64,000 bases of DNA. Origin: Amphibalanus amphitrite (taxonomy: Eukaryota > Arthropoda > Thecostraca > Balanomorpha > Balanidae). Each line of letters opens with the position of its first letter. The stretch's first letter is position 1. Below the pieces are notes generated by a model. The model was not told the DNA's origin, did not search any database, and saw nothing but the letters and a program-made list of their open reading frames with translations. Where the stretch lies: contig NW_024881534.1 in NCBI RefSeq assembly GCF_019059575.1, positions 744,001 to 808,000 on the forward strand, in the 5' to 3' direction. Below, piece by piece: positions 33,832-46,800 of the stretch. The position numbers and the translations under genes are program-made.

Positions 33832-34000
33832 TGTAACTAGCCTCCGCTCCTCAGTCCGCTCCGGTAACTAGCCGTCTGCTCCTCAGTCCGCGCCGGTAAC
33901 TAGCCTCCGCTCCTCAGTCAGCGCCGTTAACTAGCCGTCTGGTCCTCAGCCGCGCCGGTAACTAGCCGTCCGCAGCTGGTAACTAGCCCGTCCGCAGCTG
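33832..34000. repeat. Degenerate ~33-bp minisatellite
   Basis: (G/T)GTAACTAGCC(T/G)(C/T)C(C/T)GCTCCTCAGTC-like units recur about five times, with shortened units at the 3' end (GGTAACTAGCCCGTCCGCAGCT). A separate duplication of AAAGCACACCCC...GATATTCTGT lies just upstream at about 33735-33793. Confidence 0.7.
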
Positions 34001-35851
34001 CTGATCAATGCCTCCCCGCCAGTTATCTGGTTATCTGGCCGGCCGGAAGTGTTCCCTTATTGAGCCACCGCTGACGGGGGCCCTCTCTGGCGGGGAGGGG
34101 AGCGCGGATGTCGGTCTGATGAGCAGCATGCACGGGCCACTAATGCGAGCTGCGTGCGATCAGGATATTCTTTCAGGTTCTCCACTGACGCTACTACTGA
34201 TGAGGGGTCGTTTGCAATGTGGAGCTCCGCTCGTATGATCGGCCGGAAGGACGGTCGGACAGTTGCGTGCTGATTGCTTTGTTGTGATGCTGTCCACCCA
34301 ATTATTGTACCGGATACAAAGGTCAGGTTATCACGAATGATGCGTGGTATATAATATTTTTGCTCATTATTGTCCTCAGAAATGGCGTTCTTATTGTTGT
34401 TCATAATGTCAGAACGCAGAGCTTATTCTTACTTAGCCGATCAGAGACCTGTTTTACGATCCCGCTCAATATTTCTTACAGACACGGTCAGTCTGCCGAC
34501 CTTATAGGCGAAGCGATCTAGCTACAGACTGACCCAGCGTCCCCGCGGGGCACTGACCGTCACTGCGGTCCCATTTCCTCGTGTCGGTCTTACTGACCGC
34601 TGAGGCGGCCTGCGTCGATTGCGGCGCAGAAGTCTTCTGCCGTGAGACGATTGCGGGGCGGAAATCTTCTGTCGTGAGACAATTCCTGCGCGCTTCTCTC
34701 CGACGGCGATGGACAGCGGGGCCGCGCTGAGCAGCGCGCTGAGCGGGACAGCGTTCAGCGGGACTCCCGGGGGACTCGTTGGCGACCGTACCGTGCCGGA
34801 TCGTCCGTCTATTCCCGGTCATCGCGGGACGCGCCGTAATGGAGAAGGTGCTGCGCTGACGGGCGCTGACGTGGGGGTAAAAGTAGAGTGACTGCGGGTG
34901 ACGTGGGGAACGGTAGAGTGACGTGGGGGAGACGGTAGAGTGACGGGCGGAATGGGTCATGACGGCGCGGTGACTAGCGTTGTTAATGGATGGGAAAGCC
35001 GGTAGAAGGCCTGGGTTTGTCTTGTTCTTTTTAGCTGATGCTGTCTGGTATTTTGTTTCTCAAAAGGTACAAAAGGTATGATCAATTGCGGATAGTATCC
35101 ATCCGCTGTTCATAAATTTTCATTCATTTTGGTTGAATGAAGCCACGCATTTTTACTTTTGCTGTGGATCCCATTACCCATGATTGGCTCACCTTCATAG
35201 TTTCCATTTTGATTTCCCCAGACGTATTTGGTATTGGTGTCAGTCGTAGTCGATTTGGAAATATCTGTCTGAGCAGCTCAGCCATCATGCACAGCTCAGC
35301 TCGGCATTGAATCATGAATTGATCAATGGAGGTTATATTCCAGCTCAGACCGCCGGGATAAACTGTGTTGGGTTGCAGACCACATCAAAGCATAACCGTC
35401 CTCCCTTTTCCGTCGTGTCTCAGCCACACCCAATTCAGATTCACACCGAACTCCCGCCACCTTCTGTCTACCTCGGCGGCGCTAATAAGCAGCGGGATTA
35501 AATCCGTCTGGGGGTCAGCCGGGCTACCGACGAAGGCGGTGCCTCCCCGCCTTCCTCAGACGCAGCTGTAGACCATGGGCCCGTTGCGCTCCAAGTTCAC
35601 GGCAGATGGATCCACTCCGGCCGGGTCACGGCCGTTTAGACGACGGCTTCCGGCCGGCTGATGGAGGCGGGGGTGCACCGGGCAGGGTTCATGGGATGAG
35701 TTGACTCCGGCTGAGTGAGGATGCGGACTGGTGGAGAAGTTCTGGTGGTCTGAGAAGGCGATGTTAGGTAGAGGAGCTCTGAGGATGCTGGTAGTTGGAG
35801 ATGGTGTTGAAAGTTTAAATAGATGCTGACAGTTTGATGAGACGTTAGGTA

Positions 35852-36064
35852 CGGGGACCCGCAGTTGCTACTGTACAGCGACCCTTGGTAAATTGTCCCA
35901 GCACCCTCACAGGGAACAACGATAAGCTGTCATAGGGTACGCACAGAAAACCTCAGCTGCTGTTGTACAGGGACCGGCAGACGATATCAATGTTATCGGT
36001 TGTTACTGGACAGGACAGACGGCTAAAGTTGGGGTTCGTGTACAGTAGCAACTGCGGGTCCCCG
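35852..36064. mobile_element. 213-bp TIR MITE, copy 2 (uninterrupted)
   Basis: It has the same termini as the split copy at 29880-31452, with perfect inverted repeats of about 25 bp beginning CGGGGACCCGCAGTTGC and TA on both flanks (35850-35851, 36065-36066). It has no coding capacity. It provides the reference empty site (GTGTACAGTAGC) for the nested insertion in copy 1. Confidence 0.88.
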
Positions 36065-38715
36065 TACTGCGATTTTAGTTTGTGTATCGCTTTTCAGCAG
36101 CCAGCTAACATTAGTAGTGAGTACGCTTTGAAGGAGCGTGGATATATAGGAGAGGTTTCTGTGGAACCTCGGGGGTATGCGCTTTAAGTGAAAGTAATGG
36201 CCAGCGGTTGGCAGTCAAGCACAAGTTTTCGGAACAAATGACGGTGCCGCGTCTTCAAGGTGCCAGTGGAGTATTGGAATGCTCGCTATGTTTGAAATAC
36301 TACCAGACGTGTCATTTAGCAGCGTTCGTGGCCTGGGCGCACCTTTCGAGTTATTCACTTAGCGTGTGATGGATATTGGACTGTCGAAGTTTGTAGTGTA
36401 GTCGCTAATGGCATGCGTGATCATCAATCGTTATGTTTTGTCATGTGTCCTCATGAATATTTTCATCACGACGGAAGCTACGAAATATCCCTTGCACTTA
36501 ATGTCGTGTAACTCACGATAAAGCTAAACAGACTTTGACAGGGACTCTACCTGTGCCAGCGGTGTTCCCCCGCCTTCCCAAACTCTTATGATCTTGCTAA
36601 CTCTTCTGTTCTTTCCCGTCTCCTCACCATCCCACCCCACTTCTGCTGTAACCTCTGACACTTCATCACCTCCGTTGCCAACATCATCACGCACCAAATG
36701 TAGTGTTTTGCGTGTATACATGTGCGACGCTGATGGAATACAGTTACGGCTTATTCGGATTCCCTCCTTGTACAAGACCGGCTCTGTCGACGGAGGCAGA
36801 GACCGCGGTGGCTGCGACTGCGGCGGCGATGATGGTGCCGGTTCCGCCCCGGCTGTCGGAAGGCCATCGACCAGCGAGGAAGCGTGTCCGGTGCTGTTTG
36901 GCTTCCATGTCCGTCTGTTGGTGGATCACCGCTATCGGAGAGCGGTCGGGTCGGTGGGGACGCCAGAGACGCCGGCGGCGGCGCCATCTCAGATGACCGG
37001 GCGGCGGGACTGTGTCTGGCGGGGAGTAGGATCGGCGGGGCTGTGTGTCTGGCGGGGAGCGGGGACGGCGAGAGAGGGCGGGCGAATATTGGGCCAGTTG
37101 TGATTGGGAGACACATGGATGAAGTGGTTAATTTTAGTGATCTTGGCTTCCACGAAGACTTCTCGTTGGGTCTTCCTACGACGTCTGGACTTGGAGGTGA
37201 AAATTGTGCATTGCAGCAACGCAATGTGGATTGTGTGTGGAGCCAGAAGGGAGAAGCATAGTAATGTTTTGTTGATTCCATTCACATCTATTATCATTTT
37301 GTTGTTTTTACTGCTCCTTTCCGTCCCTACTACCCACTGCGTCTGTTCGCTTTTCTTCGCTGTTGGTGGTAGGCTGTGCCGCAAAACACCCGTGTCGTGC
37401 GGGACAGTCTACCCGTCCAGGCCGTCCGCGGCTCAGTCGTCCTACCACGCACGTCGGCACTGTGGTAAACATTGGGACGGTGCCCAGCCCCCCTCCCCCC
37501 CCCCCCCCAGTACCCAAACAGCTGGCTACCTGCTGTCGATGCCAGCTCACCGATACCTTCGGACACGCATGAGAATCGTCGGCTGGCTCCTCTCTCAAGG
37601 TGCCATTTCTGAGGAGTTTTTCTGACAGTTCGGAGCGCTGCTCTCTGTCCGGTGCGGCGGGCAGGACACGTTCTGGGGGAGGGGGAGGGAGAGTAAGGCC
37701 GTAGACCGTAGCGAGGCGGTGTTTTGCACTGCCCGCGACCTTTTTATGTTGCATGACTTCAGGATTCTGACGTTTCATTCTTCATGAGTCGTCGGACTAC
37801 GTGCTATTATATGTATTTGTTGGTCACTTGTATTGCTATGCTTATGAAATATGACGTGCATAGCAATGACGGCTTGCCGCACTGCGATGGATGTTACCGA
37901 ACTGAAAGTTGCATTATGGAATAAAGATGGTGCTTACATTGCATTCCCTTCAACACCTAGTTCGCCAAACCGAACTAATGACGCGAAGACATGATTATTA
38001 TTTTCGTGCAACTGCTGATTTTCTCTGCTGTTCTGTTGTGCCCGTGACCATTGCCCCTAGCGGGCATTGTAACCGCAGCCTGATGACTTGAGAGCACCGC
38101 TTATGAGCCAGCGCAGTCCTGAGACATTACTTTGCGGCATTACGAGGCTTATCAACTTGACGATTTGTGGGAGCATGCTATAAGCTCATTAGTGTCTGAC
38201 CTGACGGGTGAATACAATACCTACCATCACCCGTCCCCCGCCGGTGACTTCCGGTGACCGTCACTATTACCCGGTCTACTGCCGACCGTAGGAGATCCAC
38301 CCCGTAATACCCGTGTTGTTCCCGGCCCGACTGGCCACCGGTCGCCCCCGGCGCGGCGCGGAGTGGGACGGTGGTCGATGTGCAATACGCGCCCGCTGAG
38401 GTGTCGTCTGCTCACACCGGCGGTCGATGACAACACGCCGCCGGCCCGGCTCTGTTGGCCGACAATCAGCCACAAATGGGGGCCGCTCACCGAGCGATGG
38501 CCCCGATATGGCGAGCCGCCGCCCGCGGGCCGGTCCGAACCGAGCCGGGCGGGATGATGGTATATTTTTTCGGTAATCGTGTTGGTAGGTGGAATAAAGC
38601 TGTCGCTCGCGATGTTTTTTTATGAATTTTGTTAAAATATCTTATCTAGTCGACACTCCACAACCACCTAATCACAGCTCTAGTTTTCGTAACCCTTGTA
38701 GCTATACGCCGTTAA

Positions 38716-39574
38716 AGGTAGTGTGCCACCTTTGAAAGATTTCCCATTTTATTTTTCCTAGGATAAGAAGCTTCTGTTTTTACCTAATATCGCAAAAAAA
38801 ATCAAAAATGGGCCTGGAATAGTGCCTTTTTCGCCTAAAAGTTTTTCGGTTTTTAGATATGTATAACAACTGTAGTGGGCTCACCTGCAAACAGGCGTCG
38901 GGCAACAATCGCGAATGCGGCGCACTTGTGACAATAAGCAAAGGTCATTATAGTGTTACGACCATACGACGTACGGGAATGAGTTATCAGCTGTCTAATC
39001 GTATACAACACAATGTCGAGCCTTAAACTGTAAGCCCGTATTGTATTGTTTCTTTTATTTGGCTGTCGAACATTATTTATGGTTTGAAATATGATTTTAT
39101 GTAAAATAATTGATATGAAAAAGCCGTCTTATAAGTTATGACCCCATTTCACCACACGCAAGTGGCAGAAATGACAATGATCAGCTGACGCATTTTTCTT
39201 GGCCGAAGTCAGAGCGCGCGGCCCGACGCACCACGCGTATTTGGAAATTCCGACCTCGACGAGCATCAGAAGCCACCTAACAGGCGTGTTCGAAACCGCA
39301 GGAGATGATGATGAACGGGTTTATCGAAACTTGATTGGATGAGCATATCGGTAATAGCGATTTCAGTGTGTGCATTTATTGTTCATAGTGGTGTGAAATG
39401 TGGTTGGGGTACGACCGACAACCCGTCGGGGCGAATTTCGCACTGGGGTACTCAAAATTTGAAGAATTTAAGACGTTTCCATGAGTTTTGAAGGTATGGA
39501 TAAGTTCTAAAAATCCGGTTCTCCTTATCTGGGCCATTAACTCCATACGGTCCAAGAAAGCTGGCACACTACCT
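38716..39574. mobile_element. TTAA-flanked non-autonomous DNA transposon, 859 bp
   Basis: TTAA lies at 38712-38715 and 39575-39578. The termini are inverted: AGGTAGTGTGCCA on the left, TGGCACACTACCT on the right. TTAA duplication is used by piggyBac and Kolobok superfamilies, and I cannot decide between them without a transposase. The interior has no convincing coding frame. It lies just upstream of the last DHX36-like exon. Confidence 0.75.
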
Positions 39575-39686
39575 TTAAATATCAACCAAGTCGCCCCAGT
39601 TGCCGTACTACCACCACACTTCTCGTTTTTTTCCCACCCTGACCAGTGAAAAACGGATCGTTATCTATCCTGTTCTTTCTCGGCAG

Positions 39687-39966
39687 ACTGATCGCCGAGC
39701 TGGTGACGAGTGACGACATCCCTCCGGCCAAGGGCTCACCGTGGTGCGAGGCGTTCCGGCGACGACAGCACGGGTCGCACGACTCAGACGGAGAGGGAAA
39801 GAGCTGGCGGGACGAGAGTGGGGCGGCTGAAAGGAGAGAGGACCGGAGGAGCGGCGAGGAGAGAGCGTGGAGGAACGCGGACCGTCCGCCGGCGAGGGAC
39901 GCGCGCAGCTGGAGGGACGACAGAGGGTCGTGGAGGGACGGTGCTCGGGGTGGGGACTGGCGGTAG
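39687..39966 (+). CDS. DHX36: DHX36-like helicase, last exon with stop
   Basis: The acceptor is tctcggcag|actgatc. One base completes an Arg codon (AG + A), then LIAELVTSDDIPP follows and matches the end of the DHX36 C-terminal helix ('IIDLIKTQE' in vertebrates). The remaining ~75 residues are low-complexity, rich in Arg, Asp, Ser and Trp with repeated SWRD/AWRN-type motifs, and end ...GARGGDWR before TAG at 39964-39966. Vertebrate DHX36 ends soon after this helix, so the tail is a lineage-specific extension. The stop overlaps a possible donor (ggcg|gtaggt), so a further exon cannot be fully excluded. The RD/RG-rich tail could bind RNA; that is inference. Confidence 0.82.
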
Positions 39967-42900
39967 GTGCGTCCGGGGCCGGTCGGCCGGGCGCTGGAAC
40001 CACGAACAGTACAGCTGTCAGCCGTCCAAACTGGTCCGCGAAGGGGGCAAACCACGACTCTGGAAAAACTCAGCTGTGGATCTAACCGTGTTGGTGGAGG
40101 GAACTCCTACCCGGCTAGTGCAATAGCTCAATAGCTCAGAAGGGCTCATTGTTGTGTCTCAAAGCTGCAGCTCATCGTAGTTATTTCTCCGTCGGTAGTT
40201 GTGGCTCGTCGCACTGTTGTTGAGCAGCGTGGTTGGTGCCCAATGTTCAATGTCCATGCCGACCCGACCTGTACCGTACCACCACTGGTCTCCTCGCCCG
40301 CTCCTAGCGATCCGAGGCAGGCTCTGACGACGCCTGATATGTCGGCTGTGCCACTACAATAACGAGACCGTGCACGTGGGCGCATCACTCAGCGCACGTG
40401 CTCGTGTGATAGGGTCGCGCGTGTCACACCAAGTCTGACACGTGATCGCCCGTGTCATGTTACGAGCTATTGTGTCTGTGTGTGTTTGTTAGTGTGTGTG
40501 GCCGAAGATGGATGTTAGTTGGTGGATGTGTGTTCTGTGGAACAGCCTGCGAGTATATGTGGTGCTTGGCTGTCGGGGACAGTGTTTCTACGCTAAATAT
40601 GGCCGGGGTGGCTGTATTTTGTTTTGTGTGACTGGTGCTGGCAGTTGGTTATATGGAAATTGGAAACTACCGTTTTTGTTAATGATTTTTTTTTAGGGCA
40701 ATTTGCAGTTGATAGAGGTGCATAGAGGTTTGCATAGCGGTGCAATTGGACAAATCAATAGCTTTTTTTCTCAGGATTTACGTTACAAACATGATTCGTC
40801 ATTTATTCAGAGCGAATGTTGGGCAATAAATACTCGGCATTGCGCCATTCATTTTTGTCCAAGGCAATGGTGACAATATACGGGCTTTTCCATGGTTGTT
40901 TTATATTGTTCTGCCTTGCAGTTACTCGTGCTGTATTTGACAAATGCTATATTAACAACTTATATGAATACCTACTTCTGTTTGTTAATTTGTTTACAAT
41001 GGTCATTACATGTCAAGGATACGCTAGTGATCTCATGTTGGTCTTTTAAACATGAAACCGTTTACCGCTGCAATTTTGTGTTTCTGTCATTGATGCACAT
41101 ATGTTGCACTTTTTCTAATACACGAATCTGTGTTGCACACAGCATTAGTCTTTCAATAAGTGAAGCCCGTGAAGGAGCTTCCTTAATTGTCGGGCAGATA
41201 TTTCTGTTCAATTTCGCTCCGTCTCGCGTCCTTGTGTGCAGTTCCCAGTGGACCCTGCCATCCAATCAGAGATCGAGTGACAAAGTAAAGCTCTTCGCTG
41301 ATTGGTCGAAATTAAACACAAGCCTGTTTGCGTTCGATTCATTTGTCTCATCTGGGTTTATTCGCAATGTCTATCCAGCTCCACTTCTAACGGTTATTTC
41401 TTACGCCGTTGTCTGGCTCTCTAATCAGTAATCGTTATCAATGACATTTTCGAAATTTGTAACGTTCGGTGGTGACGACATAACCATGCGAAATATCTGT
41501 GTGTTGCAGACCAAATGTGCAAAATAACTTGCACCAAATGTCCGTGAGAAAGAAGGCTAGTTGTAGTAGCGAAGTGAGGCCTCCCGCTTTCAAAGTTGTG
41601 GACATCCACTCAGTTTTGCACCATGTTTTAGGTCAGAAGTTTGAACTATTTCCTGTTGATTGCGGCGAAAGCAGACAGCATTGGGCGGGTTAGTGGCTAA
41701 CTATAGCCAAACTTTGGTGAATGTGATCAGTGACCAGCAGTGTGCGTTTGATTAGGTATGCATTGGGAAAAAAATCAAAGGCGGTACTCTGCCAGTCCTC
41801 GCAAGTTAAACTCGGCTTTCAAAGAATTACATGATGATCCTGAGATTTTGAAGAGACGATATTTATTCGTGTGGCGCTGAAGTTAGTTTTCGCTGCTCGG
41901 TCCCGCCATTCGGAGACCTGGGGCTCAGGAAGATGGTGGCTTCATTTGACAAAAGCCTCTTATTTCGACTGAGGCCACCAGAGGATGTATTTCTGGCAAG
42001 CGGCAGTGGCTGATCTCTCTGAGACACTGTGTGTGCTGTGTGTCTCCGACTGGTCCGAGCGATATGCTCTCACACACAAGGCAGCTCGGAAACTGTCCAA
42101 ATTGCTCGCAGCCTAAATCAAAGGCCTGCCGCCAGATGAGAAGGCAACTATTCACTAGTTCTTTACAGTGCAATAGACGACTATGAATCACTAGAAGTGG
42201 TCTATGATTGTGCATTAGTTTGTGTTGATCAATCTTCCCAGAATCCGTTTAAATTACGGAATCATTGTTATAACTATTTTGCGTTTTTTAGACGTGATAT
42301 TATGTAGGCACAACCAATGCCCAAAGTTATGACGAGCAAAGCCATAACAGACTGCTGGCGTCTCAGTCAGAGCCCAGCGATTTTACATTGGCGAAGGCGG
42401 GTCGTTTCGTGGAAAGGTGATGACTCCGTTTGGCCCCAAGCGAACTCACCTACGAATGTGCCCGAGCTCCACCAGCTGCTCACACCTTGTGCGCTCGAAA
42501 ATACACATGACGTCTCGGGAAATAAACGAAACGAAACATCAACTCCTCATCGTCTGGGTGCGAAAATAAACGCGCAGCAAAGCTGAAGAAGAAACGAGAG
42601 GTCGTAGGCGAAGACGTGCAGGATATCTCTGACAAACGTTTCGTCAGTGCTTACCTCCGCCTAATGAACGTATTCACAGATTCTACTATTTATTTATTTA
42701 TTTCTATTTTTGCACGCATCATTTTATTGATGTAAATGCAAAAATTAACTGCTTTAAACCTGCAACCTAGCGTAGTGGGATGATGTCATCCCCTAATTTT
42801 AACGTCACTCCTCATTGAACCTTTTCGTTTTTCTGTTGACCGTCTAACAGCGCTTCCTTCAAATCTGTCCGACACCTGCCAAAGAACCGCACTCCACACT

Positions 42901-43300
42901 GGCCACTGGGAATCATCGCGTTAGCCGTCTGACAGCACCGTCGCCCGCTTTTCCACTCCGCAGTCCCGTCGCCGTCAATGGTGAGTGGGTAAAAAGCGGC
43001 ACCTAATCCCGGATGGTCTTTTTGCGGTGGCTGGTGCGCTAATTCCTCTCAGAGCTCGGCCCAGAGTGGTCTGGGGGCGTGTGAGAGAGTCGGTCTCTTC
43101 GCGCAGGGATAGGGTGCTTTTGTAGGATGTCGCCTTGCGGAAAGCCGGTGACCGCTGTGTGCGTGGTAATACGTGGGAGCGCATTGGGGATCGCATATTT
43201 TTTTTTTTTCTAAATAGTCCGTCACCCATGAACAGATGACCAGGAGTGCCCCCACCGCAGTCCCAGCGACTCACAGAACCTTACGTTAACACCAGACAAA
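39967..43300. other. Presumed 3' UTR and intergenic DNA
   Basis: The first AATAAA after the DHX36-like stop that I see is at 40825-40830, which would give a 3' UTR of about 860 nt; this is weak evidence. CCAAT-type motifs occur at about 41261 and 41301. No further gene is recognisable. A GT-rich tract lies at about 40470-40500. Confidence 0.45.
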
Positions 43301-43871
43301 ACATAAGAGTATGTACTAGTCGCGGCACTCCCTGCTAAGAAGGTGAAATAAACAAAAGGCAAAATTACTATCTAGCATGCAAAAGAGAGAAGTAGTCACG
43401 CCAAATCCAGCAAATGACTGTCCGCTATACCGATACTACCAGTACCCCATAGTATGATAAAGCACCATGCAGAACAGAATCGGATGCAGGAAGAAGGCAG
43501 GGAGGGAGCATGCAGTTTAACATGCAAACATACAAGACCATACTCAGTTCATGCAAACAAACACGCAACACCCACACCCACACCCACTCACAGACACTCA
43601 CACACTCATGCTGGGCAGAGGCAAGGGCTGGTCAGGTTCGTGCATAGTCAGTCTGCCGTCATCCGGTGCTCATCCACTAAGCAGAGCTTGTTGTGGAATG
43701 GGCACCAGAAGACGGCATGTTGCGGGTGAGATTGGTAACATCACGGTACATAGAGAACTGTAACATACAATCTAGGTTAAGTACAGGTCTAAGGCAGTGA
43801 TAATAAGATCTTGATCGAACGTTGTAGGATAGTAAACTTGTATATGTAGAGACAAATAATACCAATGACAG
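43300..43871 (-). other. Probable 3' UTR of the LINE
   Basis: The sequence between the LINE stop and about 43300 has no other identity. It includes an ACACCCAC-type microsatellite near 43563-43605. The 3' end of the LINE could not be fixed because no clear terminal microsatellite or target-site duplication was found. Confidence 0.35.
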
Positions 43872-46800
43872 TTATAGGGGTGTATGCAGGAAGTAATGCT
43901 TTGTAAACTTTTTCAAATTGTCTTTGGACAATTCACAGGCAGAATCAAGAGTAAAATCAGGAGCAATTATAGCATTCCAGATTCTTGGCCCAATCCACTT
44001 ACTTACACGAGTCCGGTAAAGTTTTTCAGAGAAAGGTTCAAAAAAGTGATTTCTGCTTCTGGTTGTTATGCTGGGCGAATTTATAAAGATGAAGAGATCT
44101 TCAAATTTCTCAGGTAAATTACACAAGAGTTTCTTGTGCATGAACACAAGCAGCTGTTGTTTCGCTATGGCGTCTACCTTTAAAATTTTTAGGTTTTTAA
44201 AGAGATGTTCTGTGTGAGCCAACCGATGTTGTTGTGCAACGATGCGCACAGCTCTTTTTTGCAGGAGGTCGATCTTCCTCAAGTAGGTAGGAAAAGTGAA
44301 TCCCCATACGAGGCAACAGTAATTGAGATAGGGCAGGATGAGTGTATTGTATAGAAGTTTCAGTGAATTAGTGTCAAGGAAAAATTTGGACCTATTTAGC
44401 ATGCCAATGTTACGACTGATGATGGAACTCAAGTGATTTATATGATAACTCCAATTTAGGTGAGGGTCAATAATCACACCAAGATATTTTACTTTTTCTT
44501 CAGCAGGAATATCATCATTGTTCAAAGTAACATTTATTTTGGCATTGGTATGTGATTTGCTATAAAGTTGATAAACGGTTTTCTTTGTATTTAATGAGAG
44601 TTTGTTTGCTTTCAACCACTCACATAAGGTGGGAAGTTGTGCGTCAAGGTCATTTTGTAGGTTTGCAGTATTTGTATTATCAAATATCACAACTGTGTCA
44701 TCAGCAAACAGAAGAAATTTGGCGTTATTACAGACATTTGGCAAATCATTAATATAAAGTAAAAACAAAAGCGGTCCAAGTACCGAGCCTTGAGGAACTC
44801 CCATTTCGATTGGCATAAATTCTGAACTTACTCCATCGTACTCTACTTGTTGCTGCCGACCAGTGAGATAAGAATGTATAAGTTTTAAAGCAACATCTTG
44901 AATACCATACAGCTTTAATTTAGCTATTAGTATGTCGGGATCAACAGTATCAAACGCTTTTTTGAAGTCTAAATAGATGGCTATTGCAATTTTCCCTTGT
45001 TCAAATACATTGGTTATGTGCTCTTGTAAAAGCAACAAAGGCATATAAGTGGCCAGCCCTTTTTGAAACCCAAATTGACTGCTGTTGAGGATTTTGTTTT
45101 GTGTAAGAAAGTGCATAATCCTTTTGTGTAAGATTTTTTCCAGTATTTTTGAAATATATGGTAATATACTAATGGGTCTATAATTGTTCATGTGACATTT
45201 CTTCCCACCTTTGTGAATAGGTTTAATAATTGCACATTTCATATTGTACGGAAATATTCCTTTAGTCAAACACAGGTTAACAAGGTGTACTAAGTGATTT
45301 AGTATTGGTAAATAGCTTTTCTTGAAGATGCTAGCATTTATATTGTCCAAGCCAGCTCCAACATTTCTTGTTTCTTTTATTATTTGATTCAGCTCATCCG
45401 TGTTAGTAAGAGGTTCCCAAGACTTCATGGTTCTGGTTACATTAGCTTTAACATTACCACATGGATTCACATTATTTTTTGGAATAGCATTTTGCAAATC
45501 CCTTCCAATAGATGTAAAGAACTGATTAAATGTTTCTACAATGTCTTTTTTGTCATGCAAAATGTTACCACTTTCATCTACAAACTGTTTTTGAATGTTT
45601 GTTTTATGTAATCTGCCTTTGGTTAGTTCATGGAGAAGGTTCCAAGTTTTCTTCGAGTCATCTTTGTTTAATCTTAGTTGCTCTTGTACATATTTCTTTT
45701 TGGCTATTCTAATAAGAAGATTTAAGTAGTTCCTGTGCCTGGAATATGCAGTCCTATTTTGTTGTGTTGGGTTCCTCAGTTTAGCTCTAAATAGGTCATT
45801 GCGAGTATTTATTGATGTTAGTATTGCTGCAGAGATCCATGGCTTTATCGATCTTGTCTTTCTTGTACATTGTATGTTTTTGCTATATTTTTCAATGCCA
45901 GATTTGAAAGCATTAATTAAAGTGTTCGAGGCCTGAGTCGCATCATCTATGTAGAAAAAATCATGAAGCTGATCTTGGAGATATTCTTTAAATTCATCTA
46001 TTTTTTGATAGTCAAATATTTTTCTCATCCCATGTGAGCAGTCATTGTTGAGCTGCAGTGAGCAGGAAACAAATACTGGGAAGTGATCTGAGAGGTCATG
46101 TAGTATTAGACCTGTATTTGAAATAAGGTTCAGATTGTTGCAGAAGATGTTATCAAGTAGAGACATTTTTTGTTCTGACATTCTAGTAGGTTTACAGATT
46201 GTTGGCCAAAATCCATATGATGCAAAGGTATTGAAAAAGTCCAAAGTTGCATTGTCATTGTCAATTCCAAAAAGATCAAAGTTGAAATCTCCTGTTATGA
46301 ATGTAGATTTATTCATGCTATTTACTTTATCAAGAAAACTGCCAAGTTCATCAATGAAAACTTGGCTATCAAGATCCGGCGGTCTGTAAATTAGACCCAC
46401 CACACATTCAATAGAGTTAGATATTTCACAATCAATTAGTAGTGATTGGGTACATTTCATTTTTATGTCACATTCAGATGATTTTTTTACTCGTTTCTCA
46501 TTTACATAAATCGCAACACCGCCACCTATATTGGTATTTCTATTCTGGAAGAATGCAGTATACCCAAGAATCTCTCGCCTCTCAGGCAGGTTGTCAGAAA
46601 GCCAGGTTTCAGATACACATACTATATGCCAGGCACAGTTACTATGAGTAAGGAAAAGCTGAAATTCTTCAAAGCGCTCATTTGATCGAATAGACCTTGC
46701 ATTTACATGAAGAATGTTTAGATTAGTACTCCAATCTGAGGTCAAATTTTGATCCAATTTAGCACGTGGCATGGTAAAATACCTGCAAGAGTCCCTGATT

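Larger units (their letters stand above)
32016..39686 (+). other. DHX36-like intron 4, 7.7 kb
   Basis: This is a phase-2 GT-AG intron; the acceptor ctcggcag ends at 39686. It contains a GTAACTAGCC minisatellite near 33830-33990, the unsplit 213-bp MITE (35852-36064), C-runs near 37485-37510, and a TTAA-flanked element (38716-39574) ending about 110 bp before the last exon. The GC-rich open frames at 32.2-32.7, 34.5-34.96 and 36.6-37.6 kb have no recognisable product and are open on both strands, so I do not call them. Confidence 0.7.

Noticed and set aside
36588-37625. GC-rich overlapping ORFs on both strands
   Set aside because: They are open in several frames with low-complexity Pro/Ser/Arg/Gly content and lie inside a helicase intron.
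42841-42985. Possible 5' exon ending ATG|GTGAGT
   Set aside because: The donor is good, but no acceptor-side exon or homology supports a gene.
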